Shown: positions 42,728-53,065, numbered from the stretch's first letter. The stretch is DNA of 64,000 bases from Bacteroidaceae bacterium (GCA_017631315.1 JAGBTN010000016.1:62001-126000); one strand, 5' to 3'. Numbers and translations: made by a program. The notes: generated by a model from the letters alone, not told the origin.

Positions 42728-43942
42728 ATGAATATTATAAAAGCATATACTCGCACGAGCCTCATTCTGCGCATCCTTGCCGGTGTGGTAATAGGTGCGT
42801 TGCTTGCTGTGTCTCTGCCCGGATATAATGGCATGTGCATATTGGGCGACTTGTTTGTAGGAGCGCTCAAGGGCATTGCCCCTGTACTGGTGGCAGTTTT
42901 GGTGGCATCGGCCATTGCAAAGTCTGGCAGCGGATTGAGCAGCCGCTTCAACACTGTGATTACACTCTATCTGTTCACCACTCTGCTGGCTGCCATATTT
43001 GCTGTTCTTGCCAGCCACTTCTTCCCCGTAGGCATTTCCGTTGACAATGTGGCAAGCGTAGAAGGTGCTGCCCCGGGTGCACTGGACGAGGTGTTCCGCA
43101 AGATACTGAAAGACATTACGAGCAATCCTCTTGCTGCCATTGCGAATGCCAATTACCTGAGCATCCTGTTTTGGGCAGTTGTGATAGGCCTTGCCTTGAA
43201 AATTGTAGCCAGCGAAAGGACCATTGCTTCGCTGGGCGAATGGGCCGATGCAGTGTCGAAGGTGGTGGGCTGGATTATTCAGTGTGCTCCGTTTGGCATT
43301 ATGGGTTTGGTTTACACGTCTGTGTCTGCCAGCGGATTGGAGATATTCACCACATACGGGCAACTATTGCTCCTGCTTGTAGGCTGCATGCTGACGGTCT
43401 CGCTCGTAGTCAACCCCATCATTGTAGGCTTGCTTCTAAGGCGCAACCCCTACCCTTTGGTGTGGCGTTGCCTGAAAGAGAGTGGAGTCAGTGCATTCTT
43501 CACCCGCTCTTCGGCTGCAAATATCCCCGTGAACATGGAGTTGTGCAAGCGTATGGGCCTGGACAAGGACTTCTATTCGGTGAGCATCCCATTGGGCAGC
43601 ATCATCAACATGAATGGTGCAGCCGTCACTATTACGGTAATGACACTTGCCACGTGCCATGCTCTCGGCATCGACATCACACTGGGCAGCTCGCTGCTGC
43701 TGAGCATCATTGCAGCACTGGGAGCCTGTGGCACTTCGGGTGTTGCCGGTGGCTCGCTACTGCTCATCCCCATGGCATGCTCTCTCTTCGGCATCAGCAA
43801 CGACATTGCCATGCAGACTGTAGCAGTTGGCTTCATTATTGGTGTTGTTCAGGACTCTGTGGAGACGGCGCTCAACTCCAGTGGCGACGTGCTCTTCACC
43901 ATTACTGCCGAAATGCGTGAGCGCATGAAACGAGGGAATTAA
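42728..43942 (+). CDS. sstT: Serine/threonine:Na+ symporter
   Basis: This 404-residue membrane protein belongs to the dicarboxylate/amino acid:cation symporter family. GLSSRFNTVITLYLFTTLLAA, the serine-rich FFTRSSAANIPVNME hairpin loop, the Na+ site SIPLGSIINMNGAAVTITVMTLA and the second hairpin GACGTSGVAGGSLLLIP are all typical of SstT. It imports serine and threonine with Na+. It lies 58 bases after the protease gene on the same strand. Confidence 0.94.
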   Translation: MNIIKAYTRTSLILRILAGVVIGALLAVSLPGYNGMCILGDLFVGALKGIAPVLVAVLVASAIAKSGSGLSSRFNTVITLYLFTTLLAAIFAVLASHFFPVGISVDNVASVEGAAPGALDEVFRKILKDITSNPLAAIANANYLSILFWAVVIGLALKIVASERTIASLGEWADAVSKVVGWIIQCAPFGIMGLVYTSVSASGLEIFTTYGQLLLLLVGCMLTVSLVVNPIIVGLLLRRNPYPLVWRCLKESGVSAFFTRSSAANIPVNMELCKRMGLDKDFYSVSIPLGSIINMNGAAVTITVMTLATCHALGIDITLGSSLLLSIIAALGACGTSGVAGGSLLLIPMACSLFGISNDIAMQTVAVGFIIGVVQDSVETALNSSGDVLFTITAEMRERMKRGN

Positions 43943-44017
43943 CCCATCGGAATATAAAGTACAAGCCACACACTTATGGCATTAAGGTTTGGCAAGCAGC
44001 ACACATAATTCCACAAG

Positions 44018-44094
44018 GCACGTTAAGTTGCCCAACACGGCACGTTAAATCACACAACAAGGCACGCTAAGTTTGACGACTTAACGTGCCTTGT
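44018..44094. repeat. 22-base repeat array, locus E (GCACGTTAAG type), with hairpin
   Basis: Units start at 44018, 44040 and 44062; here the core reads GCACGTTAAG instead of ACACGTTAAG. ACAAGGCACGCTAAGT (44057-44072) pairs with ACTTAACGTGCCTTGT (44079-44094) with one mismatch. It lies between convergent gene ends. Confidence 0.82.
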
Positions 44095-44199
44095 TTGGCA
44101 TAATGCTTAACCTGTTTTGAGCATCCGAGTCAGAAGAATGCCTATCTCCTCCCCTCATAGCCTACGAAAGGGAATATAAGCCAAACTCCCCTCTTCGCT

Positions 44200-45060
44200 T
44201 TAAAACTCCAGATCTGCCCAATGCGGATTGTGGTCGGACAGAATGTTTTCCGGGCTTTGCACCTCGATGTGAGAATGTTTCACACGAATGGCAGGCGTCA
44301 GGAAAATAAAGTCTATCTTGCCGCACTCAAGAGGCGAAATGCGTAAGAAGTTCTGGAATGTATAGACCGTACCCGTATGATTGGCAGTCATGTGGTAGGC
44401 ATCGTTCATGCGGAAAGCATCAGTCGTCATCGTCACATACGCCTCGTCGTCCTCGGTGACATTGAAGTCTCCAGTCACAACAGCAGGACGATTGCCCACA
44501 ATTTCCTGAATCTTCTTCATGATGAGTTTAGCACTCTCACGGCGAGCCATAACACCCACGTGGTCGAAATGCGTATTGACAGCCATGAAAATCTTGCCCG
44601 TAGCCTTGTCCTTCAGTTTGGCATAACTGGCAATGCGCTCAATAGCCGCATCCCACCCCTTCGAACCAGGCACGTCGGGCGTCTCGCTCAACCAGAAATT
44701 ACCCTTGTCGAGCACCTCAAACTTGTCCTTCAAAAAGAAAATAGGCGAATACTCACCCCTGGTCTTACCATCAGCTCTGCCCACACCGACATAGTCGTAC
44801 TGAGGCAAACGCTCCAGCAAATCGAGCAACTGAGGGTGCAGAACCTCCTGCATACCGACAACGTCGATAGCCTTCTCCCTAATGTAGTTCGCCACACGGT
44901 CTCGGCGCACATTCCAGCCAAAGCCAGCCTTGTCGTCACCATCGTTCTTCAGACGAATGTTGAAAGTGCAACAACGGAGCAACGTCGGCTCCGGTTCCAC
45001 AGCAACACAAGACAGCGAAGACACAAACACTACAAACATTAAAAGCAATAACTTCTTCAT
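44200..45060 (-). CDS. Secreted endonuclease/exonuclease/phosphatase-family protein
   Basis: The protein has 286 residues with a signal peptide (1-20). The exonuclease III/DNase I-like fold is marked by CCTFNIRLKNDGDD, VVGMQEVLHPQL, YSPIFFLKD, VNTHFDHVG, VTGDFNVTEDD and the final LSDHNPHWADLEF (catalytic Asp-His). Secreted members act on phosphodiesters such as sphingomyelin, inositol phosphates or DNA; the target is not clear. It is a single-gene unit with a TACCTTTGC -7 box upstream. Confidence 0.92.
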   Translation of the reverse strand: MKKLLLLMFVVFVSSLSCVAVEPEPTLLRCCTFNIRLKNDGDDKAGFGWNVRRDRVANYIREKAIDVVGMQEVLHPQLLDLLERLPQYDYVGVGRADGKTRGEYSPIFFLKDKFEVLDKGNFWLSETPDVPGSKGWDAAIERIASYAKLKDKATGKIFMAVNTHFDHVGVMARRESAKLIMKKIQEIVGNRPAVVTGDFNVTEDDEAYVTMTTDAFRMNDAYHMTANHTGTVYTFQNFLRISPLECGKIDFIFLTPAIRVKHSHIEVQSPENILSDHNPHWADLEF

Positions 45061-45081
45061 CGTATAAGATATTTGATTTAC

Positions 45082-45090
45082 GCAAAGGTA
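45082..45090 (-). promoter_or_regulatory. -7 box of the endonuclease/phosphatase gene
   Basis: TACCTTTGC on the minus strand, 22 bases before the ATG at 45060. No -33 match. Confidence 0.5.
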
Positions 45091-45134
45091 TAAAATAATT
45101 CACTACTAATGGCAAATACCTCATGGTTTTTTTG

Positions 45135-45143
45135 TACATTTGC
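45135..45143 (+). promoter_or_regulatory. -7 box of ssb-gldE
   Basis: TACATTTGC on the + strand, 39 bases before the ssb ATG at 45182. No -33 match at the usual distance. Confidence 0.5.
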
Positions 45144-45181
45144 AAAAGAATACACCAACAAAGCCCACAAAAGAAACACAC

Positions 45182-45547
45182 ATGAACAAAGTAATGCTCA
45201 TAGGAAATGTCGGGAAAGAACCGGAAATAAAATATGTTGATGCCGGAGTCTGCGTGGCAAGCGTAGTATTAGCCACAACAGAACGCGGATATAAACTACA
45301 AAACGGAACCGAAGTGCCCGAACGCACAGAATGGCACAACATCGTGCTATGGAGAGGACTGGCAGAAATAGTAGAGAAATACGTGCACAAAGGAGACAAA
45401 CTCTTCGTCGAAGGACAAATACACACACGCAACTACGAAGACCGCAACGGCATAAGACGCTACGTCACAGAAATATGGGCAGAATCATTGGAAATGCTTT
45501 CGCCCAAAGCACAAACACAAGAAAACAACCCCTCAACTACTCCATAA
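45182..45547 (+). CDS. ssb: Single-stranded DNA-binding protein
   Basis: The protein has 121 residues. The OB fold is complete: MNKVMLIGNVGKEPEIKY, then TEWHNIVLWRGLAEIVEKYVHKGDKLFVEGQI and TEIWAESLEML. The C-terminal tail is very short and ends QENNPSTTP. It lacks the acidic DDDIPF-type tip that E. coli SSB uses to bind partners. The frame runs 14 codons further up, but these include the -7 box. gldE follows by 61 bases, the common Bacteroidota order. Confidence 0.95.
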   Translation: MNKVMLIGNVGKEPEIKYVDAGVCVASVVLATTERGYKLQNGTEVPERTEWHNIVLWRGLAEIVEKYVHKGDKLFVEGQIHTRNYEDRNGIRRYVTEIWAESLEMLSPKAQTQENNPSTTP

Positions 45548-45608
45548 GGACAGTACAACACCCCGCCCAACAGAATAATATTGACACGCACACAACCCAA
45601 AAGCAATC

Positions 45609-46982
45609 ATGCAGAATTGGCAAGAACTCTGTAACACCCTATTCCAAAACCTTTGCAATACCATACAGACCGTTAGCATCCAAGCACCCACCTTCGACGT
45701 ATGGATGACCATCGGCATTGTCGTCATACTACTCCTTTGCTCAGGTTTCGTTTCAGCAAGCGAAATTGCCTTCTTCAGCCTAAGCCCAAGCGACAAAAGC
45801 ATCATAGACGAAGCAAAACCAGAAGGCAAACGCGAAGGACAAGGCAAACACCGCTCCGACTCGAAAATACTCGCACTCCTGAATAACAGCGAGCAACTGC
45901 TGGCAACAATCCTTATCAGCAACAACCTCGTGAACATCGCCATAGTCACCTTGCTAACGTTCTGCTTCGAAAAAATAATCGACTTCGGACAAGCACGATG
46001 GCTCGAATTCCTCGTCATGACCGTACTGCTCACCTTCCTGCTGCTCCTCTTCGGCGAAATAGTCCCCAAAATATATGGCGCACAACATGCACTGGCATTC
46101 AGCCGCTTTTCTGCACCCAAACTGCAAATACTGAACAACATATTCTGGCCATTGAGCCAATTGCTAATCCGCAGCAAAGTCATCACCAAACATCTGCAAG
46201 CAAGCGATAACGACATGCTCACCGTCGACGATTTGGAAAAGGCAATGGAACTGACAGACAAAAAAGACATTGCCGAAGAAAGCAACATGCTCAAAGGCAT
46301 CATACGCTTCGGCGGAGAAATGGCAAAAGAAATCATGACAAGTCGAATAGACATAGTAGACCTCAACATAAAAGCACCATTCTCGGACGTACTGGCCTGT
46401 ATCGTTGACAACAACTATAGCCGCATCCCCGTCTACCAAGACACACAAGACAACATCAAAGGCGTACTCTACATCAAAGACCTGCTACCACATCTGAACA
46501 AACCAGAAGGCTTCCGATGGCAAACACTCATACGCCCAGCCTACTTCGTGCCGGAAACAAAGATGATTGACGACCTGCTACGCGACTTTCAGCAAGACAA
46601 AGTACATATGGCTATAGTCGTAGACGAATTTGGAGGCACAAGCGGAATCGTAACAATGGAAGACATACTGGAAGAAATCGTCGGAGAAATCAACGACGAA
46701 TACGACGACGAAGAAAAACCCTATCAACGCCTCAATCAAAACACCTACATCTTCGAGGCAAAGACACTTATGTCTGACTTTACAAAAATACTGAATCTCG
46801 ACGACGACTACTTCGAACACATTGAAGGAGAAGCAGAAACACTGGCAGGACTACTCCTTGAGATAAAAGGAGAATTCCCCATCCAAGGAGAACGCATCAA
46901 TTACAAAAACTTTACCTTCGACGTTCTGGAAGTCGACCAACGCCGCATCGTCAAAGTAAAAGTCATCGCTCACAACAAGTAA
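45609..46982 (+). CDS. gldE: Gliding motility-associated protein GldE (DUF21-CBS-CorC)
   Basis: The protein has 457 residues: a DUF21 membrane part with four helices (about 30-185), a CBS pair (about 225-345, including MTSRIDIVDLNIK and VDEFGGTSGIVTMEDILEEIVGEI), and a C-terminal CorC domain. The family (CNNM/HlyC) includes Mg2+ and Co2+ transport proteins. In Bacteroidota the copy next to ssb is called GldE and supports gliding and type IX secretion lipoproteins. The organism need not glide; gldE is kept in non-gliding relatives. Confidence 0.92.
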   Translation: MQNWQELCNTLFQNLCNTIQTVSIQAPTFDVWMTIGIVVILLLCSGFVSASEIAFFSLSPSDKSIIDEAKPEGKREGQGKHRSDSKILALLNNSEQLLATILISNNLVNIAIVTLLTFCFEKIIDFGQARWLEFLVMTVLLTFLLLLFGEIVPKIYGAQHALAFSRFSAPKLQILNNIFWPLSQLLIRSKVITKHLQASDNDMLTVDDLEKAMELTDKKDIAEESNMLKGIIRFGGEMAKEIMTSRIDIVDLNIKAPFSDVLACIVDNNYSRIPVYQDTQDNIKGVLYIKDLLPHLNKPEGFRWQTLIRPAYFVPETKMIDDLLRDFQQDKVHMAIVVDEFGGTSGIVTMEDILEEIVGEINDEYDDEEKPYQRLNQNTYIFEAKTLMSDFTKILNLDDDYFEHIEGEAETLAGLLLEIKGEFPIQGERINYKNFTFDVLEVDQRRIVKVKVIAHNK

Positions 46983-46994
46983 GACAACACAAAA

Positions 46995-47020
46995 GAAGGA
47001 AACCCTCACGAGTTTCCTTC
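46995..47020. terminator. Bidirectional terminator between gldE and the TPR gene
   Basis: GAAGGAAAC (46995-47003) pairs with GTTTCCTTC (47012-47020) around CCTCACGA; CTTTGT follows on + and TTTTGTGTTG on the minus strand. Confidence 0.72.
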
Positions 47021-47045
47021 CTTTGTAATCCAATCGAAACAATGC

Positions 47046-48305
47046 TTACTGCTTCTTCGTGTTTAGCACACGCTCTATCTCAACAAATTCCTTTCCTAAA
47101 TTAAGGTTGAGATAAATACGATAAAGAGGAGAAGCCCAACGTTCCTGCATATCAGGCTGTAAACGCCGAACCATTTCCATACAAGGACGTGCCTCTCGAT
47201 AGAGTTCTTGAGTTTTCTGCTTGTCTATAGCATACTGAGGATTCTTCACATCCTTACAAGCCATCTCCTGCGAAATAACAGCCATATTGAGATAAGCAAT
47301 ACCCTTATTGTAATATGCATCAGCAAAATCATTTGCAAGTGCAATTGTACTATCAGCATATGTTATGCAAGCATTGAAATTATCCTCCGAAAGATAACTC
47401 TTTGACTTTGCATAGTAATGGATAGCCTTTCCACCCGTTCTTGCAATAAGTTTATCTGCAAGTGCTCTCTCCTCCCTGTAGTTTCTTTGAGCATGATACC
47501 AATCTGCAAGCAGTACAAAGAAATAGTCATGCTGAGGATAAGACACTACTCCCTGCTTTAGCGTAGCAATCCAAGCAGAGTCATTGTCCAACTTCGCATA
47601 CGAACGAACCTTGTATTCTTGCAATACCGCTGCTTTGGAAGAATCTATATAGCCAATTGCTTCGTCAGCATGTTTTATTGTACCCAAATAATTCTCTGAA
47701 AGGAAAGCAGAGAGTGTTGCCCATAAAGCAGCATTATAATAGAGAGAGTCGATTTGTTCCTTCTTCTTACTTTCATCCTTATAAGAACAATACAAATCAA
47801 AAAATGGATAGGCCGAAGCATAGTTCTTTTTTGCAAGGAAGAACTTGCCTCCACTAAGGATATTACGACGGTGCTTTAGACGAAGCGATTGAGTTTTACG
47901 CTTGAAAGAGGGATGGACATTCCCTTTATGATCGGGAAGGAAGTCTACACTGTCGCATTGCCGAAGTTGCCTGTACATGTCACAAAGCTTATTGAAAAAC
48001 TTTGCCGTATCATAAGATTGTTTGAGATATGCCTTTTGGTTCTCAACACCATTCAGCGACTCTTCGAGCAATGCGGCAGTATAATGTATCTTTGCTCTTT
48101 CCTTGTTCTTCAGTTCCGGGCGATTTAACGCTCCAAGCAAGGCATTCCTGGCAGCATCCTGACCTCCCTTGTTCTTGAGTGCTGTCTTTGCATTCTTGTA
48201 GAGCGTGCTTAACCTTTCCTGTTTAGGTTTCTCAGCCTTTTTCTTAGCAGAAGAAGGCATCAAGAAAGCAATAAACAGAAATGAAAGGAGCAGAAACCAC
48301 CTCAT
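47046..48305 (-). CDS. Exported TPR protein downstream of gyrA (second)
   Basis: The protein has 419 residues with a signal peptide (1-20, ending in PSSA) and a lysine-rich start. It has a series of TPR-like helix pairs up to the end, including AIHYYAKSKSYLSEDNFNACITYADS and FADAYYNKGIAYLNMAV. No enzyme motif is seen. It is the third gene of the leftward gyrA unit, 46 bases after the other TPR gene. It is probably periplasmic. The function is unknown. Confidence 0.8.
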   Translation of the reverse strand: MRWFLLLSFLFIAFLMPSSAKKKAEKPKQERLSTLYKNAKTALKNKGGQDAARNALLGALNRPELKNKERAKIHYTAALLEESLNGVENQKAYLKQSYDTAKFFNKLCDMYRQLRQCDSVDFLPDHKGNVHPSFKRKTQSLRLKHRRNILSGGKFFLAKKNYASAYPFFDLYCSYKDESKKKEQIDSLYYNAALWATLSAFLSENYLGTIKHADEAIGYIDSSKAAVLQEYKVRSYAKLDNDSAWIATLKQGVVSYPQHDYFFVLLADWYHAQRNYREERALADKLIARTGGKAIHYYAKSKSYLSEDNFNACITYADSTIALANDFADAYYNKGIAYLNMAVISQEMACKDVKNPQYAIDKQKTQELYREARPCMEMVRRLQPDMQERWASPLYRIYLNLNLGKEFVEIERVLNTKKQ

Positions 48306-48351
48306 GACTTGTGAACTTGAAATAAAGCAATTAAATGTAACGGGTTATGAA

Positions 48352-49662
48352 CTATAAGAGTTTGTCCATCTCTGCAGCCTTTTCCGACTGCCCTGTTACT
48401 GTGTAACACTGGCGAAGTTCAAAGGCCCACTTCTGCGGCTCATTAGGAGTACACTCGCGTGCTTTCTCGAAATAAGGAATTGCCTCACCGAAAAGTTCTT
48501 TTGTCTTTTCGAGTGCCTTCTTTGCTTCAACCTGATTCTTAATCGAACTTACTGTTGCATTCAATGCAAGAGCCTTACGGTATTTGCAAAGGCCACACTG
48601 ATACCAAGCATCGTAATAATCGCTCTTCAGTTCCGTGCATTTCTTATATACCTCAAATGCCTCATCATACTTCTCAGACTCGAACAACTTATAAGCCTTG
48701 CCATAATGTGCAATAAGAACATTGGGGTCCTTAGCGATAATCTCATCTACATAAGGCAACATGAGATTGCTTTCAGCACCTGCCTCTTTATCCTTTTTCA
48801 GATAATAAGCGATAAGCATCTGAATATAACTCTCGTTTGCCTTAGGTTCTGCAATGGTCATATTGCGAACATAGTTTGCCCAAGCAACAGTATCTCCACG
48901 TTCGCGGAAAGATTCTACCATTACCTGTTTTGTTGCCGCTGCATTTTCGGTGTAAAGAACAGCCTTATCGAAGAGGGCATCCATTTTGTCGTACATCTTT
49001 CCTTCATGAGCTGTATGGAAAGCATAATAGGGAATTTGCTCTTCTGGGATTTGATACTTTACTTGACCATCAACTTCGGGATAAAGTTGAGTATAATTCA
49101 TAACTGTCTCGAAAGCTTCGAGAGCCTTGTCAAACTTGTTCCCCTCACTAAAGAGCTGAGCAGCGAAAAGATAGAAGTTTGCACTTTGTGCCAAATTTGC
49201 TTTTCGGCTTTTGAGATAGTTCTCATTACCTGTTTCGCCCTTTGTAACATTAGTGTTCTTTATTTCGCCCTGCAAGGCTGTAGTCAAAGCCTTGAGGTTT
49301 GTAAAGAAATACAGTGTGTCGAATGGTTGACCTTTCTGGACATAACCCAAAATTGTATTATTGGGGAACTGTGTCAAATCGGCATAGATTTTATATGCTT
49401 CACCCAGTTTCTTTTCATCTATCATACCGCTCTTGAGAGCCTTGCGAATATATGCCTGGCCCTTTTTGCACTCGGTAATGATTTCTTCGTCCGTTGCTGT
49501 TTTTTCATTGACCTTGGCTGTAATAGCTTCAGCTATCTTCTTAGCCTCAGCCATCTGTGCCTTTGCTTCCTTCTGAGCTTGTTTGATGGCAGCCTTGTCT
49601 TGCTGACCCATGATGGTACCGACACAAAGGAGCAGTGCCATCGAAAGAATTACCTTTTTCAT
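48352..49662 (-). CDS. Exported TPR protein downstream of gyrA (first)
   Basis: The protein has 436 residues with a signal peptide (1-19, ending in TIMGQ). A helical, lysine/alanine-rich stretch (20-60, KAAIKQAQKEAKAQMAEAKK) precedes TPR units such as NFYLFAAQLFSEGNKFDKALEAFETVM, VLIAHYGKAYKLFESEKYDEAFEVYKKC and AIPYFEKARECTPNEPQKW. The gyrA-TPR pairing is common in Bacteroidales, which suggests a conserved but unknown link. It starts 30 bases after gyrA. Confidence 0.82.
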   Translation of the reverse strand: MKKVILSMALLLCVGTIMGQQDKAAIKQAQKEAKAQMAEAKKIAEAITAKVNEKTATDEEIITECKKGQAYIRKALKSGMIDEKKLGEAYKIYADLTQFPNNTILGYVQKGQPFDTLYFFTNLKALTTALQGEIKNTNVTKGETGNENYLKSRKANLAQSANFYLFAAQLFSEGNKFDKALEAFETVMNYTQLYPEVDGQVKYQIPEEQIPYYAFHTAHEGKMYDKMDALFDKAVLYTENAAATKQVMVESFRERGDTVAWANYVRNMTIAEPKANESYIQMLIAYYLKKDKEAGAESNLMLPYVDEIIAKDPNVLIAHYGKAYKLFESEKYDEAFEVYKKCTELKSDYYDAWYQCGLCKYRKALALNATVSSIKNQVEAKKALEKTKELFGEAIPYFEKARECTPNEPQKWAFELRQCYTVTGQSEKAAEMDKLL

Positions 49663-49692
49663 AGTCGTATTATATATTATAATATAATGTGT

Positions 49693-52188
49693 TTATTGTT
49701 CTGTTGTTTCGTCCTCTGTTGGTGTTTCGGGTTCATCGTCGGCACGAGGTACCACACTCAAATGAGAAATTACGTCATTGCGTTTCTTGAGTTCGATAAC
49801 CTTTGTACCTTGAGTGACACGATTCTTTGTTTCCTTAATAACATCGGCATGGAGTCGGATTGTTGTGCCGCTCTTGTTGATAATCATAAGGTCGTCTTCG
49901 TCTTTCACGACGGTAATCGCTACGAGGTATCCTGTCTTTTCTGTTATGGCGAGTGTTTTAACGCCCTTAGCATGACGGCTTGTCTTGCGATACTCTTCGA
50001 CGTCGGTTCTCTTGCCGAAGCCATTCTCGCTGAGTACCATGATGCTTTCCGTCTCGGCATCGTTGATGATACACATACCAACAACACCGTCGCGTGGGTC
50101 ATCGTCGAGGACAATGCTCTGCACACCTGTTGCAGTACGACCCATGGGACGAACCTGTGTCTCATCGAAGCGCACTGCACGACCTCCTGCATTGGCAATG
50201 ATGATTTCGTTCTTGCCATTAGTAAGTTCTACGCCTATCACCTGATCGTCTTCTCGGATGTTGATGGCATTGACACCATTTGAACGCACGCGGCTGTAAT
50301 CTGTCAAGCATGTCTTCTTGATGATACCGTTCTTGGTGCAGAACACAACATAGTGGCTTTGGCAGAATTCGGGGTCATTCAGTTTGCGGATGCAGAGGCA
50401 AGCACGAACGGCATCGCCCGGTTCGATGTTAAGCATATTCTGAATGGCACGGCCCTTGCCTTGCTTGTTGCCGTCGGGAATGTCGTAAACCTTGAGCCAG
50501 TAGCAACGTCCTCTGTCTGTAAAGAAGAGCATTGTGTTGTGCATCGTGGCAGGATATATCTTCTCGATAAAGTCGTTGTCGCGCGTAGAACTTGCCTTAA
50601 CGCCGATGCCACCACGACCTTGTGCCTTGAACTCTGCCAGAGGTACGCGTTTGATGTAACCCATGTGCGACATGGTGATGACTACTTCGTCGTTGGCATA
50701 GAAGTCCTCTGCGTTGAACTCTTCTGCACTGGGCAGAATCTCTGTACGGCGTTCGTCGCCATACTGCGCCTTTATCTCAAGGAGTTCGTCCTTAATGACC
50801 TTGCGACAGAGTTCATCGTCGGTGAGAATCTGGTTGTAGTATTTAATCTTCTCCATCAAGTCGTCGAATTCTGCGTGGAGCTTTTCCTGGTTAAGACCAG
50901 TAAGCTGACCGATGCGCATTTCAACAATTGCCTTGCTCTGAAGTTCGTCGAGACCGAAACGGGCCTCCAATGCTCGCTGGGCATCTTGTGGTGTCTTGCT
51001 GCTCTTTACAATCTGTATGACTTCGTCGATATTGTCGCTGGCAATGATAAGACCTTTCAGGATATGAGCACGCTCTTCTGCCTTACGAAGGTCATACTTT
51101 GTGCGACGTATGGTCACTTCGTGACGGTGTTCGATGAAGTTGCTGATGAAATCCTTCAAGGTGAGCAACTGAGGACGGCCCTTAACCAAGGCGATGCTGT
51201 TTACGCTGAAGCTTGTCTGCAGCGGAGTCATCTTGAAGAGTTTATTGAGGACTACACGTGCATTGGCGTCACGCTTCAAGTCAACGACGATGCGCATGCC
51301 TTCGCTGTCACTTTCGTCATTGACGTTGCTGATGCCTTCTATCTTCTTGTCGCCAACAAGCTGGGCAATATATTCGATGAGCTGCTGTTTGTTGACGCCA
51401 TAAGGTATCTCGCTTACCACGATTTTGTCGTGTGTGTCGCCATTTTCTATTTCGGCTTTTGCACGTATAATGACACGTCCGCGACCTGTTTCGTAGGCAT
51501 CGCGTATGCCTTGCATGCCCATGATGTAGGCACCTGTCGGGAAGTCGGGACCCTTGACGTACTGCATCAGGTCGTCTATCTCGAGTTCGTTGTTGTCAAC
51601 GAAAGCCACACAAGCGTCGATGACTTCGCCCAGGTTATGAGTAGGGATATTGGTTGCCATGCCGACAGCAATACCCGTAGCACCATTTACCAAAAGGTTA
51701 GGAATGCGTGTAGGCATCACTACGGGCTCTTCCAGCGTGTCGTCGAAGTTCTTTGTCATGTCGACGGTTTCCTTCTCAAGGTCGTCCATCATGCTTTCGC
51801 CCATAAGGCTAAGACGAGCCTCGGTGTAACGCATTGCCGCAGGACTGTCGCCATCGATAGAACCGAAGTTACCTTGCTTGTCGACCAAGGTATATCGCAT
51901 AGCCCACTCCTGTGCCATACGGACGAGTGCCATATAGACAGAGCTGTCACCATGCGGATGGTACTTACCAAGCACCTCACCCACAATACGTGCGCACTTC
52001 TTGTAAGGGCTGCTATGGAAATTGCGTAGTTCACGCATACCGTAAAGGATACGGCGATGCACTGGCTTAAAACCGTCTCTAACATCAGGCAGGGCACGAG
52101 CCACTATGACGCTCATCGAATAGTCGATGTAGCTCTTCTTCATTTCCTCCTGAATGTCTACTTTAATTATTCTTTCTTGATCTTCCAT
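49693..52188 (-). CDS. gyrA: DNA gyrase subunit A
   Basis: The 831-residue subunit cuts and rejoins DNA. The active tyrosine is Y121 in [11 protein letters not shown]. The quinolone-resistance region reads [17 protein letters not shown]: the serine matching E. coli S83 is kept (S82), but the place of D87 is Met (M86). The C-terminal beta-pinwheel has a GyrA-box [10 protein letters not shown], which marks gyrase rather than topoisomerase IV. The tail is acidic ([13 protein letters not shown]). A consensus promoter lies upstream. Confidence 0.97.
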   Translation of the reverse strand: MEDQERIIKVDIQEEMKKSYIDYSMSVIVARALPDVRDGFKPVHRRILYGMRELRNFHSSPYKKCARIVGEVLGKYHPHGDSSVYMALVRMAQEWAMRYTLVDKQGNFGSIDGDSPAAMRYTEARLSLMGESMMDDLEKETVDMTKNFDDTLEEPVVMPTRIPNLLVNGATGIAVGMATNIPTHNLGEVIDACVAFVDNNELEIDDLMQYVKGPDFPTGAYIMGMQGIRDAYETGRGRVIIRAKAEIENGDTHDKIVVSEIPYGVNKQQLIEYIAQLVGDKKIEGISNVNDESDSEGMRIVVDLKRDANARVVLNKLFKMTPLQTSFSVNSIALVKGRPQLLTLKDFISNFIEHRHEVTIRRTKYDLRKAEERAHILKGLIIASDNIDEVIQIVKSSKTPQDAQRALEARFGLDELQSKAIVEMRIGQLTGLNQEKLHAEFDDLMEKIKYYNQILTDDELCRKVIKDELLEIKAQYGDERRTEILPSAEEFNAEDFYANDEVVITMSHMGYIKRVPLAEFKAQGRGGIGVKASSTRDNDFIEKIYPATMHNTMLFFTDRGRCYWLKVYDIPDGNKQGKGRAIQNMLNIEPGDAVRACLCIRKLNDPEFCQSHYVVFCTKNGIIKKTCLTDYSRVRSNGVNAINIREDDQVIGVELTNGKNEIIIANAGGRAVRFDETQVRPMGRTATGVQSIVLDDDPRDGVVGMCIINDAETESIMVLSENGFGKRTDVEEYRKTSRHAKGVKTLAITEKTGYLVAITVVKDEDDLMIINKSGTTIRLHADVIKETKNRVTQGTKVIELKKRNDVISHLSVVPRADDEPETPTEDETTEQ

Positions 52189-52243
52189 TGGAATTTAGTT
52201 TGGCTTATACCAAGCCATAGGTTTACGTTAGTATATTTCGTGT

Positions 52244-52275
52244 GCAAAGGTATATAAAAAAAGGCAGAAACACAA
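52244..52275 (-). promoter_or_regulatory. Promoter of gyrA
   Basis: On the minus strand TTG (52275-52273), 20 bases, then TACCTTTGC (52252-52244). The leader contains a GGCTTATACCAAGCC hairpin. Confidence 0.68.
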
Positions 52276-52635
52276 GTGTTTTCCACATTTATTTTTTAGG
52301 TTTCGAAGAACATGAGAATCTCCTTGTATGTTTTAACATGTCAGAGTAAACACAACACATTGGAGATACTGCAATTAGCATCTTTTGGCAAAGCCAACCA
52401 ATTTCGACGACACAAACATTAGCCTCAAAACATCTCCCGCAATACACTCCGCTTTTCAACATTACTGCGTCACGCATAAAACAGAAATAACCGCCAAATA
52501 CAAAACATCCAACTTGCAAAAGAAAAAAGTTGACAAAAAGCAACAAAACAAGCAACACTCGAAGCCCTAAAATGTTGTAAAGATTTTTCTTACTCGGCCA
52601 TTTCTCCATCGTAACATACCCTATTTTGCCACATA

Positions 52636-52701
52636 ACACGATAAGATTGGCAACTAAACACGTGTAGTTTGACAACTATACAGGTTAAGTTAGCGATGTA
52701 A
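52636..52701. repeat. 22-base repeat array, locus F (degenerate), in a gene-poor stretch
   Basis: Units start at 52636, 52658 and 52680 and are more diverged than elsewhere (ACACGATAAG, ACACGTGTAG, ACAGGTTAAG). This is the only array between two divergent genes. The whole 931-base stretch 52189-53119 holds no gene that I can support: two minus-strand frames (52289-52675 and 52690-52950) have noncoding-type composition. Confidence 0.7.
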
Positions 52702-53065
52702 GCACGTGGTTTCGCGCAATTTTACAGGCAGAAACGCCCAAAAACCACAAGGATTTCGTCCGTTTTTACAGACATTTTTCTCTTCAGAAAAACTAACATC
52801 CTGATTATCTGAACACAAAGATGACCTCAGAAATTTCATTATTTCAGCCAAAGAAACAACTCCTGCAAAAAGAACCATTTCTTGAAGCATGTATGGCACA
52901 CAAAAATCATTACAAAATAGAAGGTTGTAATCAAGCCACACACTGCTCAAAAACGGAGCAAAGAAAACACTAACAACACATTTCTCTAACAGTTCCCCAT
53001 AACAAGGGCTTGAGATTCGCCACTTCGCATCAATACATATACGACGATTTTTGAAACCCTGCGCC

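Noticed and set aside
41575-42954. 459-codon minus-strand frame opposite the metalloprotease
   Set aside because: Composition is noncoding and it covers the end of two clear + strand genes. The frames 42425-43363 (-), 32388-33455 (-) and 10144-11088 (-) are rejected in the same way.
50353-52029. 558-codon open frame opposite gyrA
   Set aside because: It is a mirror of gyrA: gyrA has clear motifs along its whole length, while this frame has a Val/Cys/His/Phe-rich composition without family likeness. The long frame opposite the first TPR gene (48706-50283 +) is rejected for the same reason.
52289-52950. Two minus-strand frames (52289-52675 and 52690-52950) as genes
   Set aside because: They are rich in Cys, Phe, Val and Leu, lack family likeness and ribosome-binding stretches, and the second ends in the repeat array.
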